Below, in pieces: positions 1 through 8,557 of a stretch of 64,000 bases of DNA (its first letter is position 1; each line of letters starts with the position of its first letter). Position numbers and translations under genes: made by a program. The stretch is from Rhizobium aethiopicum (GTDB lineage: Bacteria > Pseudomonadota > Alphaproteobacteria > Rhizobiales > Rhizobiaceae): assembly GCF_014197535.1 (NCBI RefSeq), contig NZ_JACIFV010000007.1:1-64000 (forward strand), given 5' to 3'. The notes below the pieces were generated by a model. It saw only the letters and a list, made by a program, of their open reading frames with translations, made no database searches and had not been told where the DNA came from.

Positions 1-1005
1 TTCGATCAACGCCTGGATCTTGTCGAATTGGGCGGCGCTTGCGACAGGCCCGAGTTCGGTGCGAGGGTCAGATGGGGGGCCGACAACCAGCGCAGCCGCC
101 TCCCTCGCGGCGATTGAACTTGCTTCGTCCATTCGCTCCGCCGGCACCAGCATTCGTGTTGGTGAGGTACAGGTCTGGCCGGAATTGCCGAAGCACCGGC
201 GGACGCCGGCTGCGACCGCGGCTGACAAGTCGGCGCTGCGCAGGATGATGTTCGGCGACTTGCCGCCGAGCTCCTGATGCACTCGCTTGACGGTTGGTGC
301 CGCCGCCTGCGCCACGGCAATGCCGGCGCGCGTAGACCCGGTGAAGGACACCATATCAACATCCGGGTGGCTGGCCAGCGCCGCACCAACCGTAGGTCCG
401 TCGCCCTGAACGAGGTTGAACACCCCCTTCGGCACGCCGGCCTCATCCATGATCTCGGCGAAGATCACCGCGTTGAAGGGAGCGATCTCCGATGGCTTCA
501 ATACCATGGTGCATCCCGTGGCGAGCGCCGGAGCGACCTTGCAGGCGATCTGGTTGATCGGCCAGTTCCACGGCGTGATCATCGCGACGACGCCGATCGG
601 CTCGTGCATGATGCACGTGGTCCCCTGCATGTATTCGAAGGCAAAGGTCTCGAGGGCCTTGATCGTCTGTTCGAAATGGAGAGCGCCGATGCCGGCCTGC
701 TCGGCCCGGGCCATGGCGAGCGGCGCGCCCATTTCCCGCGAGATGACGTCGCCGAGCTCGTCATTGCGGCGCTTCAGGATCGTTACGATGCGCTTCAGCA
801 GTTCGACGCGCTCTTCCTTGGATGTCTGCGAGAACGAGGCAAAGGCTCGCCGTGCGGCCGCGACTGCCTTATCAGCGTCGGGGGCACTGCCGAGTGCGAT
901 CGCGCCCATCGGCTGCTCGGTCGAGGGATCGATGACCTCAAGTGTTTTCGAAACCGAGGGCTCGCTCCACTCACCGTCGATATAGAAGCTGTGGGCGTGT
1001 TTCAT
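1..1005 (-). CDS. NAD(P)-dependent aldehyde dehydrogenase, 3' end outside window
   Basis: Aldehyde dehydrogenase superfamily enzyme oxidising an aldehyde to its acid. The 335 visible codons are in frame to the window edge, so about 140 C-terminal residues (usual length about 475) are missing. Visible marks: PWN at about 145-147, the NAD-fold FTGS at 221-224, the general base Glu246 in ELGGKSP, and the nucleophile Cys279 in NSGQTC. The ATG overlaps the stop of the upstream flavoprotein gene as ATGA (1002-1005), so the two are translationally coupled. Being last in an operon of amine/amino-acid oxidoreductases, it probably removes the aldehyde or semialdehyde made by those enzymes (inference). 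The exact substrate cannot be read from sequence. Confidence 0.93.
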   Translation of the reverse strand, partial: MKHAHSFYIDGEWSEPSVSKTLEVIDPSTEQPMGAIALGSAPDADKAVAAARRAFASFSQTSKEERVELLKRIVTILKRRNDELGDVISREMGAPLAMARAEQAGIGALHFEQTIKALETFAFEYMQGTTCIMHEPIGVVAMITPWNWPINQIACKVAPALATGCTMVLKPSEIAPFNAVIFAEIMDEAGVPKGVFNLVQGDGPTVGAALASHPDVDMVSFTGSTRAGIAVAQAAAPTVKRVHQELGGKSPNIILRSADLSAAVAAGVRRCFGNSGQTCTSPTRMLVPAERMDEASSIAAREAAALVVGPPSDPRTELGPVASAAQFDKIQALIE

Positions 1006-2522
1006 TGGTGGCTCCCATGGTTGATGTCCAGCGCCCCATCTTTGGCGCGTTCCGCAAATCCAGCGACAGCGACAATCGCTGCCTCCGTGTGCGGCAAAGC
1101 GGCGAGCTCGCCCAGCGTCACCGGTTTGATGGGCGGCCGCAGCCGATAGTAGCCGGCCTCGCCGGGCGACTGGCCACGGCATTGCGCCAGCAGTTCGACC
1201 GCGGTCAGTCCGCACAGCCGCCCCTGACATGGTCCCATTCCGCATCGTGTGAACGCCTTCATTTGGTTCGGGCCCGGCACGCCGAGCGCCGCAACCTCAC
1301 GCAGCTTGCCGGCTGTAATTTCCTCGCAGCGGCAGACAATGGTGCCGCCGTCTTCCGGCACACGAAACGTCTTGTCCGGCCGGAATCGACGCTCGATGAA
1401 CGTCCTGCCTCTGAGGGCACGAGCAAGCTTTCGCGCGAGTCGGTTCCGACGCTGTTGGTAGCAGCCTTGGCCGATGCGATTCAGGTTGAGCGCCGCACTT
1501 AGGCCCGCGAGCTCTCCCTGCAGAGCTGCGGCAACCGCCCCGACGATTCCCGCCGCATCACCCGCGATCGAAACGCTCTGAACCGAGCTTGCGCCGCAAA
1601 GGTCGACGTTCGGGCGGAAGGTGGCCAAGTGCTCGTCCCACCCGTAGTCGCACCCGGCTGCTAGCGCTAGATTGAGGTTCGGCGCAATCCCTTGGTGCAG
1701 AAGAAGCAGGTCGCCTTCAATTTGCAGGGATTTATCGCCGCGACGAAGCTTTAAGGCGTTGAATTGCCCGGAACCCACTGCCTCGATCGCCGTCACGCCG
1801 CGGATGACATGGGCTCGACGGCGAACGTCCAAGAGGAGCTTCAGGCCCTTGACTGCATAGGGCGAAGTGGCAAAGGCAAACATGTGAGGCAGGGCCAAGC
1901 GCCAGTTCTCGACCGGCGTGGTATCGACGACTGCCACCACGGACACGCCAGCCCGGAGAAGTTGGCTTGCCACTAAGTACAGCAGCGGTCCGGTTCCGGC
2001 GAGGATGGTCCGTCCGGACGGCACGAGACCTGACGACTTCATCAATACCTGCGCTGCTCCCGCCGTCATGACGCCCGGCATGGTCCACCCTGGGAACGGG
2101 AACGGGCGCTCGAGCGCGCCTGTTGCGATGATCACCCGATGGGCGGCGATCGGTCGAGCAATTCCGCCGAGCGAAATCCCGACCTCGAGCGGATGCACGC
2201 CGTCGGAGGCTTCTTCGTCAGCAGCCCCGACGCTCCATACAGTCGCACGGGAGGCGTAGCTCAAGTTCTGCTGCCGAAACCGCTCTATGAGCGTCCGTCC
2301 GGCAGCGTAGTCCGGCCCCATGCGAGCAAGGTCGGCAACTGATGCATGCTCGACCGACCGATAAATCTGCCCGCCAGGGGATTCATTTTCATCGGCGAGC
2401 AATACCGCGAGACCGTGGATCGAGGCTTCGATGGCTGCCGAGAGGCCGGCAGGGCCCGCGCCAACGACGACGAGGTCATAGGCAGGCGCGAGATCGGTGG
2501 CAGACTGAATGTTTCTAATCAT
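1002..2522 (-). CDS. FAD-dependent dehydrogenase large subunit with BFD-like 2Fe-2S domain (HcnB/OoxA type)
   Basis: 506-residue flavoprotein of the family holding hydrogen cyanide synthase HcnB, opine oxidase subunit A and the alpha subunit of heterotrimeric D-hydroxyproline dehydrogenase. An N-terminal FAD fold begins with VVVGAGPAGLSAA near residues 17-29. A C-terminal BFD-like 2Fe-2S domain carries Cys397 and Cys399 (CRC) with Cys427 and Cys432 (CGMGPC). A longer reading is open upstream, but the ATG at 2522 overlaps the stop of the preceding 2Fe-2S subunit (ATGA) and is the natural start. With the 100-residue ferredoxin-like gene and the 375-residue oxidoreductase it forms the canonical three-subunit set. 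The likely substrate is an imino or amino acid, amine or opine; which one is unknown. Confidence 0.9.
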   Translation of the reverse strand: MIRNIQSATDLAPAYDLVVVGAGPAGLSAAIEASIHGLAVLLADENESPGGQIYRSVEHASVADLARMGPDYAAGRTLIERFRQQNLSYASRATVWSVGAADEEASDGVHPLEVGISLGGIARPIAAHRVIIATGALERPFPFPGWTMPGVMTAGAAQVLMKSSGLVPSGRTILAGTGPLLYLVASQLLRAGVSVVAVVDTTPVENWRLALPHMFAFATSPYAVKGLKLLLDVRRRAHVIRGVTAIEAVGSGQFNALKLRRGDKSLQIEGDLLLLHQGIAPNLNLALAAGCDYGWDEHLATFRPNVDLCGASSVQSVSIAGDAAGIVGAVAAALQGELAGLSAALNLNRIGQGCYQQRRNRLARKLARALRGRTFIERRFRPDKTFRVPEDGGTIVCRCEEITAGKLREVAALGVPGPNQMKAFTRCGMGPCQGRLCGLTAVELLAQCRGQSPGEAGYYRLRPPIKPVTLGELAALPHTEAAIVAVAGFAERAKDGALDINHGSHQ

Positions 2523-2821
2523 TCTTCCTGCCCCGGCATGGCGGCGCCGTCCTGTGTCTCGATCCGCATTCCTTCCGCAACGGTGGTCATGCAACCCTGC
2601 CGGTTCGGGCGGCCATCGATTTGGACGAGGCACTCGAAGCAGACACCCATCATGCAGTAAGGACCACGGGCGGCGCCGGACACGGGGCTGCGACGCGTGC
2701 TGCCATGTCCCGCGGCCAACAGTGCGGCGGCAACGCTATCGCCTTGTCTGGCCATGGTCGACACGCCGTTGAATGTGAATGATATTGAACACTCCTTTCG
2801 GTCAGGGAGCCGCCGGAACAT
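2519..2821 (-). CDS. 2Fe-2S ferredoxin-like subunit of the flavoprotein dehydrogenase (HcnA type)
   Basis: A 100-residue protein with a plant-type ferredoxin fold. Its four cluster cysteines are Cys56, Cys61, Cys64 and Cys77, spaced C-x4-C-x2-C-x12-C. It is the small electron-transfer subunit that pairs with the FAD subunits encoded on either side, as HcnA does in HcnABC. The ATG at 2821 has a GGAGG six bases upstream; an earlier in-frame ATG at 2899 lies deep inside the preceding gene and has no comparable site. It overlaps the end of the 375-residue oxidoreductase gene by 20 bases, and its own stop overlaps the next start, so the three subunits are almost certainly made in a fixed ratio. 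Confidence 0.9.
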   Translation of the reverse strand: MFRRLPDRKECSISFTFNGVSTMARQGDSVAAALLAAGHGSTRRSPVSGAARGPYCMMGVCFECLVQIDGRPNRQGCMTTVAEGMRIETQDGAAMPGQEE

Positions 2822-3929
2822 GGAACCTCCGGGAATGAAATGCGGAAAGATCGTCAGAAAGCGCGCCTGCTGAAATCTGCCGCGGCAGGACCAGCGCATG
2901 ATTGGCCGCCAGAGTCACGCCGGAATGGCAGGCACATGCGAACGCACCAGGGAAGCTCTCTGACTGCTCGTAAATGGGGTAACCGTCCGGCGTTACCACA
3001 CGGAATGCGGCCCAGACCCGCACTGCACTGGCGTCCTTTAGAAGGGGAAATGTGCGCACGGCGCGTTCGGCCAGGACCGCGGTAATCGACCCGCGCGGCC
3101 GCTGGTGGTCGATCGTGGCTTCCTTGCTTTCGCCGATCAGCACCGATCCCTCGTCGGTCTGCCGCAGATGCCCGGTGGCATGGCTGAGGAACGGCTTCAG
3201 CCGCTCGGTCACAATGATCTGGCCGCGGCTGGGGGAGAGCGGAACGTCCAGCCCGACCATAGGAGCGAGGGCGGTGTTACCGATGCCCGCAGCAAGGACG
3301 ATCTTGCCGACAGCGAGCCTCCACCCGTCTCCGGCCAATTCGAACGCGCCGGCGCGATGGTGGATCGCAGTCGTCTTTCGATGCGGCAGATAATGAACGC
3401 CGCGCTGCTGCGCTGCCCTATGAAAGGCCGCGAACAGCCGCAGCGCGTTTGCGTGACCGTCGAGCGGGCTGAAAATTGCGCCTGCGACCGACTCGCCGAC
3501 GAGGGGCAGGCGGCGGCGCGTCTCCGCTTGGTCGAGTACCTCATATTCGAGCGGCGGCGTTCCCTCAGCGTCCATGCCGGGTTGGCCGGCGAGCTTCGCC
3601 ATCGACGCAATCCCGCGTTCCAGTTCCGTTGGCGTGAGCCGAATTGAGAAGCCGCCCGACTGGACAAAGCCGGTGTCAATACCAGTTTCGGCCTTCAGCT
3701 CGGCTGCGAGCTGGTGCCAGTTCGCGGTCGAGGTTCGCGACCAGCGGGAGTAGGCAGCGTTCCCAAGCCCCTTGCTTGAGCTCCATACGAGTCCGAAATT
3801 AGCCCGGCCAGCCCTGTTTGCCAGATCGCCTTCGTCGACGACTGCAACCCTTTCCCCGCACCTCGATAGACCCCAAGCAATCGATATGCCGACCAGGCCG
3901 CCGCCGATGACGATTATGTCGTAATCCAT
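2802..3929 (-). CDS. FAD-dependent amino-acid/amine dehydrogenase subunit (HcnC/DadA-like)
   Basis: 375 residues, DAO superfamily (glycine oxidase, D-amino acid dehydrogenase, HcnC). The N-terminal beta-alpha-beta FAD motif is VIGGGLVGISIAWG at about residues 6-19. It should be the substrate-oxidising subunit, passing electrons through the 2Fe-2S partners encoded immediately downstream. A GTG at 3980 would add 17 residues, but they lie before the FAD strand and add no family sequence, so the ATG at 3929 is preferred; a GAGGGAAG lies somewhat far upstream of it. The gene follows another DAO-family gene with a gap of about 50 bases. Substrate specificity is not visible. Confidence 0.88.
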   Translation of the reverse strand: MDYDIIVIGGGLVGISIAWGLSRCGERVAVVDEGDLANRAGRANFGLVWSSSKGLGNAAYSRWSRTSTANWHQLAAELKAETGIDTGFVQSGGFSIRLTPTELERGIASMAKLAGQPGMDAEGTPPLEYEVLDQAETRRRLPLVGESVAGAIFSPLDGHANALRLFAAFHRAAQQRGVHYLPHRKTTAIHHRAGAFELAGDGWRLAVGKIVLAAGIGNTALAPMVGLDVPLSPSRGQIIVTERLKPFLSHATGHLRQTDEGSVLIGESKEATIDHQRPRGSITAVLAERAVRTFPLLKDASAVRVWAAFRVVTPDGYPIYEQSESFPGAFACACHSGVTLAANHALVLPRQISAGALSDDLSAFHSRRFHVPAAP

Positions 3930-3982
3930 TCTGCTCGCTTCCCTCGGCGCGTCGCCCCAAGGGCCGTTCCCTGGCTCCACGA

Positions 3983-5305
3983 TCAGATTGCTCCGACTTT
4001 GACTTTCGAACCATCAAGGAGGCGCGACAGGCGGAACGGGGTGGGGTCAACACATGGTGTATCATTGGCAACCAAGTCGGCGGCGAGACGGCCGACGCCC
4101 GGCCCGAGGCCGAAGCCATGGCCAGAGCAGCCCGCGGCCAGATAGAGACCTCTCAAACCGTCGGCCGGCGAGATGACCGGCACCGCGTCCGGCGTGAAAT
4201 CCACGTACGCCCCCCAACTGTCGGCAATTTCGACGCCCGCCATTGCAGGAAATTGCTCTCTGACTCGGTCAAGAATGGCCGCGATGGTGCGGCGGCTCGG
4301 CGCAGGGTCCAGAATGCGGATCTTCTCGAAAGCCGAAGGTGTACTCTTCTTGAAGCTTCCGAGTGCCTCCGGGCCATGGAGGAAGGATTTGCCGATTCCG
4401 AACTGCACCGCTTTCAGACGTTTCATAAACATCGGCATAAACCAGCGGGCGTAGCGCAGGCCTTGCGGCGTGATATCGAGCATCGCCCTGCCGCTGATCG
4501 CAAGCGTGTAGCTGCCATCCAGCCGGCGGGTCAACGCACACTCCGGCGTATAGATAGCCTCACCGAGATTCGCTGTGGGCCGCGTTCGAAGTGCCGTCTG
4601 GCGCACGCTTGCCTGCGGAAACAGAACTCCGTGCTGGCGACAAAACATTGAGGTCCAGGCGCCGCCGGCACAAAGAACCGCTTGTGTGCGAATGGTCCCC
4701 TTTTCGGTGATGACCCCGGCGACGGCACCATTAACGATATCAAGGGCCCGTGCAGCGCATTGCTGGTGGATCGTCGCCCCAAGTTTGCGGGCGCCGTTCG
4801 CGATCGTTGGCGCGGCGATAGCAGGCTCGCCCTTGCCATCATCGATTGAGTGAACCCCTCCGAGCCAACGACGGCCGTTCGCTGGAATTGCGGTAGCCGC
4901 TTCCTTGGCGCTCAGCATCTTGGTGTTGACGTTGAACTGGCGGGCCGTATCACGCCATGCTTCCCATTCCGCCAGTTGCTGCGGATTGTCCGTAGCATAA
5001 AGCAGACCGCATCGACGGAAACCGACGTCCTCCCCGATTTTGGACTCAAACTCACCCCACATCCGCAGGGCGACACCGGAGAGAGGCAGCTCGCGCTCAT
5101 CCCGGTTCTGCTGGCGGCACCAACCCCAATTGCGGCTCGACTGCTCGCAGCCGACATGGCCCTTTTCGACCAGGGCTACAGACAATTCCCGCTCGGCAAG
5201 AAAGAAAGCTGCCGTTGTACCAATGATGCCGCCGCCGATGACGACGACATCAGCCTTGGCAGGAAGCTCATGATCGTTCTGTATGCGCTTGACGATTGGA
5301 GACAT
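3983..5305 (-). CDS. FAD-dependent oxidoreductase, DAO/sarcosine oxidase-like
   Basis: 440 residues. The FAD motif VVIGGGIIGTTAAFFLAE starts near residue 20, followed by CEQSSRNWGWCRQQ, which matches the family region where covalent or tight flavin contacts form. The C-terminal GCSGHGFGLGPGVG is the second FAD-contacting loop typical of DAO enzymes. It is likely a single-subunit dehydrogenase or oxidase for an amino acid or N-methylated amine. It is the first gene of the minus operon that continues to position 1, with a weak CAGGTCA before its ATG. Having it beside a separate three-subunit dehydrogenase suggests either successive oxidations or two stereoisomers of one substrate (inference). 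Confidence 0.88.
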   Translation of the reverse strand: MSPIVKRIQNDHELPAKADVVVIGGGIIGTTAAFFLAERELSVALVEKGHVGCEQSSRNWGWCRQQNRDERELPLSGVALRMWGEFESKIGEDVGFRRCGLLYATDNPQQLAEWEAWRDTARQFNVNTKMLSAKEAATAIPANGRRWLGGVHSIDDGKGEPAIAAPTIANGARKLGATIHQQCAARALDIVNGAVAGVITEKGTIRTQAVLCAGGAWTSMFCRQHGVLFPQASVRQTALRTRPTANLGEAIYTPECALTRRLDGSYTLAISGRAMLDITPQGLRYARWFMPMFMKRLKAVQFGIGKSFLHGPEALGSFKKSTPSAFEKIRILDPAPSRRTIAAILDRVREQFPAMAGVEIADSWGAYVDFTPDAVPVISPADGLRGLYLAAGCSGHGFGLGPGVGRLAADLVANDTPCVDPTPFRLSRLLDGSKVKVGAI

Positions 5306-5754
5306 TGGCTTGACCTGAATTTATTTCTGACGGTCGACCTACAGTGCGGTTTGCTGCCCCTCCGTCAGAAGCATCTCGACCTGAAACGACGGTTTGAGCA
5401 GGCCTGGAAGCACCCACGGCCTTAGCGTCCGATGGGCAATACATGTCGATGACATCTTCGGCCCGGGGGATCCGATTTGCCGATGATATGGCCGATGGGC
5501 GGGGCCAGACTGATCGAAGCTTGGTGCCATGGAATGTCCTCGTACTGAGCTCAGGTGAAGCTACCCGAGGAGGGCAAGCAGCATGCATCGAATGAAAATG
5601 TAGGCACGGCGGAAAGTTCCGTGTCCGGCGTCAGGACAGTCAAAACTGCCGAGCTTGATGAGGTAGATTACAGCGGTAGCACGGCAGATGCCGTGATCGC
5701 GCTCATTTATCGGTTGCGGACGAGCGCGCACAATCGAAAATTAGAGATTCTGCC
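5306..5754. other. Intergenic divergent region, no gene recognised
   Basis: 449 bases between the divergent flavoprotein operon (minus) and the racemase-like gene (plus). Short open frames exist on both strands (a 63-codon minus frame at 5339-5530 and a 71-codon plus frame at 5555-5770). Neither has a ribosome site plus a recognisable family, so they are not called. The region must carry both promoters, but no convincing pair of promoter hexamers or symmetric operator could be identified by eye. It could also hold a decayed gene. Confidence 0.5.
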
Positions 5755-6459
5755 ATGCCATCGGAAATGAATGAGTCCCCTGCGCTCGCCATGATCCATA
5801 CGGTCCCCGGGATCATTCCCGCATTCAACGAACTCGTTGGTCTGCATCTGACCGGTTGGCGCTCGTTCAACATGTTAGATGAGAGCCTGCTCGGGAACAC
5901 CATTCGCGAAGGCGCGCTGTCACCTCAAACTATGCGGCGGCTTGCGACACAAATTTGGTCGGCGGTGGATGCAGGAGCCTCGGCGGTGCTCGTCACCTGC
6001 TCGTCGCTCGGTCCTGCAGTGGATGCGGCAATGCCACTCTGCCCTATACCCCTCTTCCGTATAGATGATGGCATGGCGATTGAGGCGATCCATCGCGGGA
6101 ACCGAGTTGGTGTCCTTGCAACTCTGGCTACAACAATGAACCCCACAACGCGCCTAATTGAACGCCATGCTGAAAGGACAGGTCGTAGGGTTTCTGTGAT
6201 AGGTCGTCTTTGTGAAGGAGCGTTTGATAAATTGCGACACGGCGACAGGGCGGCGCACGACGCTATGGTACGGGAAGGCCTCGCTTCGCTCGTGGGCAGT
6301 GTCGATGTGGTTGTTCTTGCTCAAGCATCAATGGCATATGCTCTAAATGCTACGAGCGAGGCATCGTTGCCAGTCCTTACCAGCCCCGAGCTTGGCGTGC
6401 TGCACATATCCCGCGCACTAAAGGCGCGCTCCCGCGTCCAGGAAAGTGCGCACAGTTGA
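5755..6459 (+). CDS. Asp/Glu/hydantoin racemase-superfamily protein
   Basis: 234 residues of the aspartate/glutamate racemase superfamily, which includes hydantoin racemase, maleate isomerase and arylmalonate decarboxylase. The first catalytic cysteine is clear: VTCSSLG with Cys82. At the place where a second cysteine usually sits (about 190) the sequence is VVVLAQASMA, with no Cys, so a standard two-base racemase mechanism is doubtful. It is divergent from an operon of amino-acid oxidoreductases and could interconvert or release a substrate isomer for them (inference). An alternative ATG at 5767 is possible; neither has a strong ribosome site. Confidence 0.82.
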   Translation: MPSEMNESPALAMIHTVPGIIPAFNELVGLHLTGWRSFNMLDESLLGNTIREGALSPQTMRRLATQIWSAVDAGASAVLVTCSSLGPAVDAAMPLCPIPLFRIDDGMAIEAIHRGNRVGVLATLATTMNPTTRLIERHAERTGRRVSVIGRLCEGAFDKLRHGDRAAHDAMVREGLASLVGSVDVVVLAQASMAYALNATSEASLPVLTSPELGVLHISRALKARSRVQESAHS

Positions 6460-6479
6460 TGTCAGCTTTCGGGAGGTTG

Positions 6480-6767
6480 TCCATCGGAGCCGATGGAACA
6501 GACTGATGCTACCACACTTCGATTCGGTGGTCGCCAGCCCGTTTCAACCAACCCTCCCGTAGATTTGCCTGGCAAATCTGCCAGACTTTAGAATCGCCAA
6601 ACGCACTACGGCCGTGGGCCGGGCACCTCTGGCCGGGATCAAAGGCGATCGGCTCGGACGTACCGAAAGGTACGCCCGTCGCCATCTTTGCCCTGACGAA
6701 AACCTGCTCCGGCAGGATGCTTCAAGCTAACGCGGGAAAACCCGGTGTCCGCGGTTTAGCGGTTTTT
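6480..6767 (+). ncRNA. Candidate structured RNA or long structured 3' UTR with terminator-like end
   Basis: A non-coding stretch unusually rich in perfect short hairpins. TCCATCGG-AG-CCGATGGA lies at 6480-6497 and AGATTTGCC-T-GGCAAATCT at 6561-6579, the latter overlapping an alternative CTGGCA-AATC-TGCCAG at 6569-6584. A compound stem spans about 6640-6690 with apex CGTACC-GAAA-GGTACG. CCTGC-TCCG-GCAGG is at 6703-6716 and CGGG-AAAA-CCCG at 6733-6744. The last element, CCGC-GGTTTA-GCGG-TTTTT (6749-6767), looks like a weak rho-independent terminator on plus. GAAA and TCCG are classic stable tetraloop types. It may be a small RNA, the 3' end of the racemase message, or a mobile-element remnant. 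No known RNA family was recognised; strand is inferred from the terminator-like end. Confidence 0.4.
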
Positions 6768-6901
6768 AGCAGTTCGAACCGACCGTCTCGATGCTTTGCA
6801 ATCCTGACTCTAAAGCATTGACCAAAGAAGGCTTCGAGCCTCAGGCCGCGCGGCGTCGGCTGAAAAAGGCAGTTTGCCGCAACCGCCGCAGCGGCTGTGG
6901 C

Positions 6902-8557
6902 TCAGCGCCGGCAATAGGTCCGCACAAGTTCCGGATCCTGCTGGAGCCGGTCGAGCCAAGCCGGATCGAGCGTTGGCACCGATGAAAAGAGCAGTTGTGA
7001 GTAGGGGTGTTGCGGCGCCTTCACCGTCGAGGAGGTGATTTCCTCGACCTTACGCCCTCCGTACATCACTACGATTTCGTCGCAGATCGCCTCTACCACC
7101 GAGAGGTCGTGGCTGATGAAGATGTAGGAGAGGCCGAGTTCGCGTTGCAACTCCTTGAGCAGATCGATGACTGCGGCGGCGACCACCGTGTCGAGCGCCG
7201 ACGTAATCTCGTCGCAGAGGATCAGCTTCGGATCGGCGGCAAGCGCCCGGGCGAAGTTGACACGCTGCTTCTGCCCGCCCGAGAGTTCGCCGGGCCGGCG
7301 ATGACGCAGGTTGCGGGGCAGGTGCACCATGTCGAGCAATTGATCGATCCGGGCGCTCCGTGCCTTTCGATCCATGCCGTGGTAAAAGACCAGCGGCCTG
7401 GCCAGGATGTCCTCGACAGATTTCGCCGGGTTGAGAGCGGTATCGGCATATTGGAAGACGATCTGCATCTCCCGCAACTCATCACGCGAGCGCTCACGGG
7501 CGTTGTGGCGCAGTTCCGTGCCGTCGAAGACGATCTTGCCGACTGCGGCCGGCAGGATGCCGGCGATGGTTCGGGCAAGTGTCGACTTGCCACATCCGGA
7601 TTCCCCGATGATGCCGAGGTTGCGTCCTCTTTCCACTGTCAGGCTTACGTGCTCGACCGCACGAATAAGCGGAAGGCCGTCAGCCTGGGGCTGCCCGTAA
7701 CCGGCAACGACGTCCTCGATCTTCAGGAGCGGCGCCGTTGCACCCTCGGCGGCACCTGCAGGGCCGCGCGGTTTCGGCTCGAAGGCGGCGAGCAGCTGCC
7801 GGGTATAGGGATGCTTGGCATCATTGAGGATTTCTTCGGTGGTGCCGATCTCCTGGATCTCTCCACCTTTCAACACGACGATCCGGTCGGCGATCTGTGC
7901 GACAACGGCAAGGTCGTGCGAGACATAGACGCCTGATATGCCGCCTTTCTTCATGACCGACTTGAAGGCGCGCAGCACTTCGATCTGGGTCGTGACGTCC
8001 AGCGCCGTCGTCGGCTCGTCGAAGATGACGAGCGATGGATTGCCGATCAGCGCCATGGCGGCTGCCAGGCGCTGCAGCTGCCCGCCGGAAACCTGGTGCG
8101 GATAGCGGCTGCCGATCGTTTCCGGTTCGGACAGGGACAGCGCCCGGAAGAGCTCGATCGCCCGGGCGCGGGCCTCTTCCGGCGACATCAGCTGATGAAT
8201 TCGCGTAACCTCGATTACCTGATCCATGATCGGCGTGGCCGGGTTGAAGGCGGCGGCGGCCGACTGCGGTACATAGGCGACCTCGGTGCCGCGCAGTTTG
8301 GCGCGCTGCTTTTCGCTCAGCCTAACCAAATCCTTGCCGTCGACCGAAACACTGCCGCCGGAGATGCGACAGCCCGGACGAGTATGACCCATGAGGGTCA
8401 GCGCGATTGTGGTCTTACCCGAGCCGCTCTCGCCGATCAGCGCGACGATCTCGCCCTCGGCGATGTCGAGTCTGACGCCCTTGATGATCTCGACGCGTCG
8501 GCCAGAATCTGTGGTTGCATCGACCTTGAGGTCTCGGATTTCGATGAAATGGCTCAT
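6902..8557 (-). CDS. Fused double-domain ABC transporter ATPase (DppD-DppF type)
   Basis: 551 residues with two complete nucleotide-binding domains in one chain, as in many rhizobial oligopeptide-type importers. Domain 1 has Walker A GESGSGKTT (42-50) and signature SGGQLQR; domain 2 has Walker A GESGCGKST and signature LSGGQKQR, each followed by a D-E Walker B. It powers the permease pair encoded directly upstream. An open frame continues 50 codons upstream inside the permease gene, but the ATG at 8557 overlaps the permease stop as ATGA (8554-8557) and is clearly the start. It is the last gene of the transporter unit; no terminator hairpin was identified right after its stop. Confidence 0.95.
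   Translation of the reverse strand: MSHFIEIRDLKVDATTDSGRRVEIIKGVRLDIAEGEIVALIGESGSGKTTIALTLMGHTRPGCRISGGSVSVDGKDLVRLSEKQRAKLRGTEVAYVPQSAAAAFNPATPIMDQVIEVTRIHQLMSPEEARARAIELFRALSLSEPETIGSRYPHQVSGGQLQRLAAAMALIGNPSLVIFDEPTTALDVTTQIEVLRAFKSVMKKGGISGVYVSHDLAVVAQIADRIVVLKGGEIQEIGTTEEILNDAKHPYTRQLLAAFEPKPRGPAGAAEGATAPLLKIEDVVAGYGQPQADGLPLIRAVEHVSLTVERGRNLGIIGESGCGKSTLARTIAGILPAAVGKIVFDGTELRHNARERSRDELREMQIVFQYADTALNPAKSVEDILARPLVFYHGMDRKARSARIDQLLDMVHLPRNLRHRRPGELSGGQKQRVNFARALAADPKLILCDEITSALDTVVAAAVIDLLKELQRELGLSYIFISHDLSVVEAICDEIVVMYGGRKVEEITSSTVKAPQHPYSQLLFSSVPTLDPAWLDRLQQDPELVRTYCRR

Noticed and set aside
277..1149. 290-codon plus frame over the aldehyde dehydrogenase
   Set aside because: The minus strand holds an intact dehydrogenase frame running to the window edge; the plus frame has no family features.
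5339..5530. 63-codon minus frame in the first intergenic region
   Set aside because: No ribosome site, no recognisable sequence and no support from spacing.
6561..6584. CRISPR-like repeat
   Set aside because: Only one copy of the palindrome is present, with no spaced array.
6791..6985. 64-codon plus frame between the structured region and the ABC ATPase
   Set aside because: It runs into the ATPase gene on the other strand and resembles no protein.
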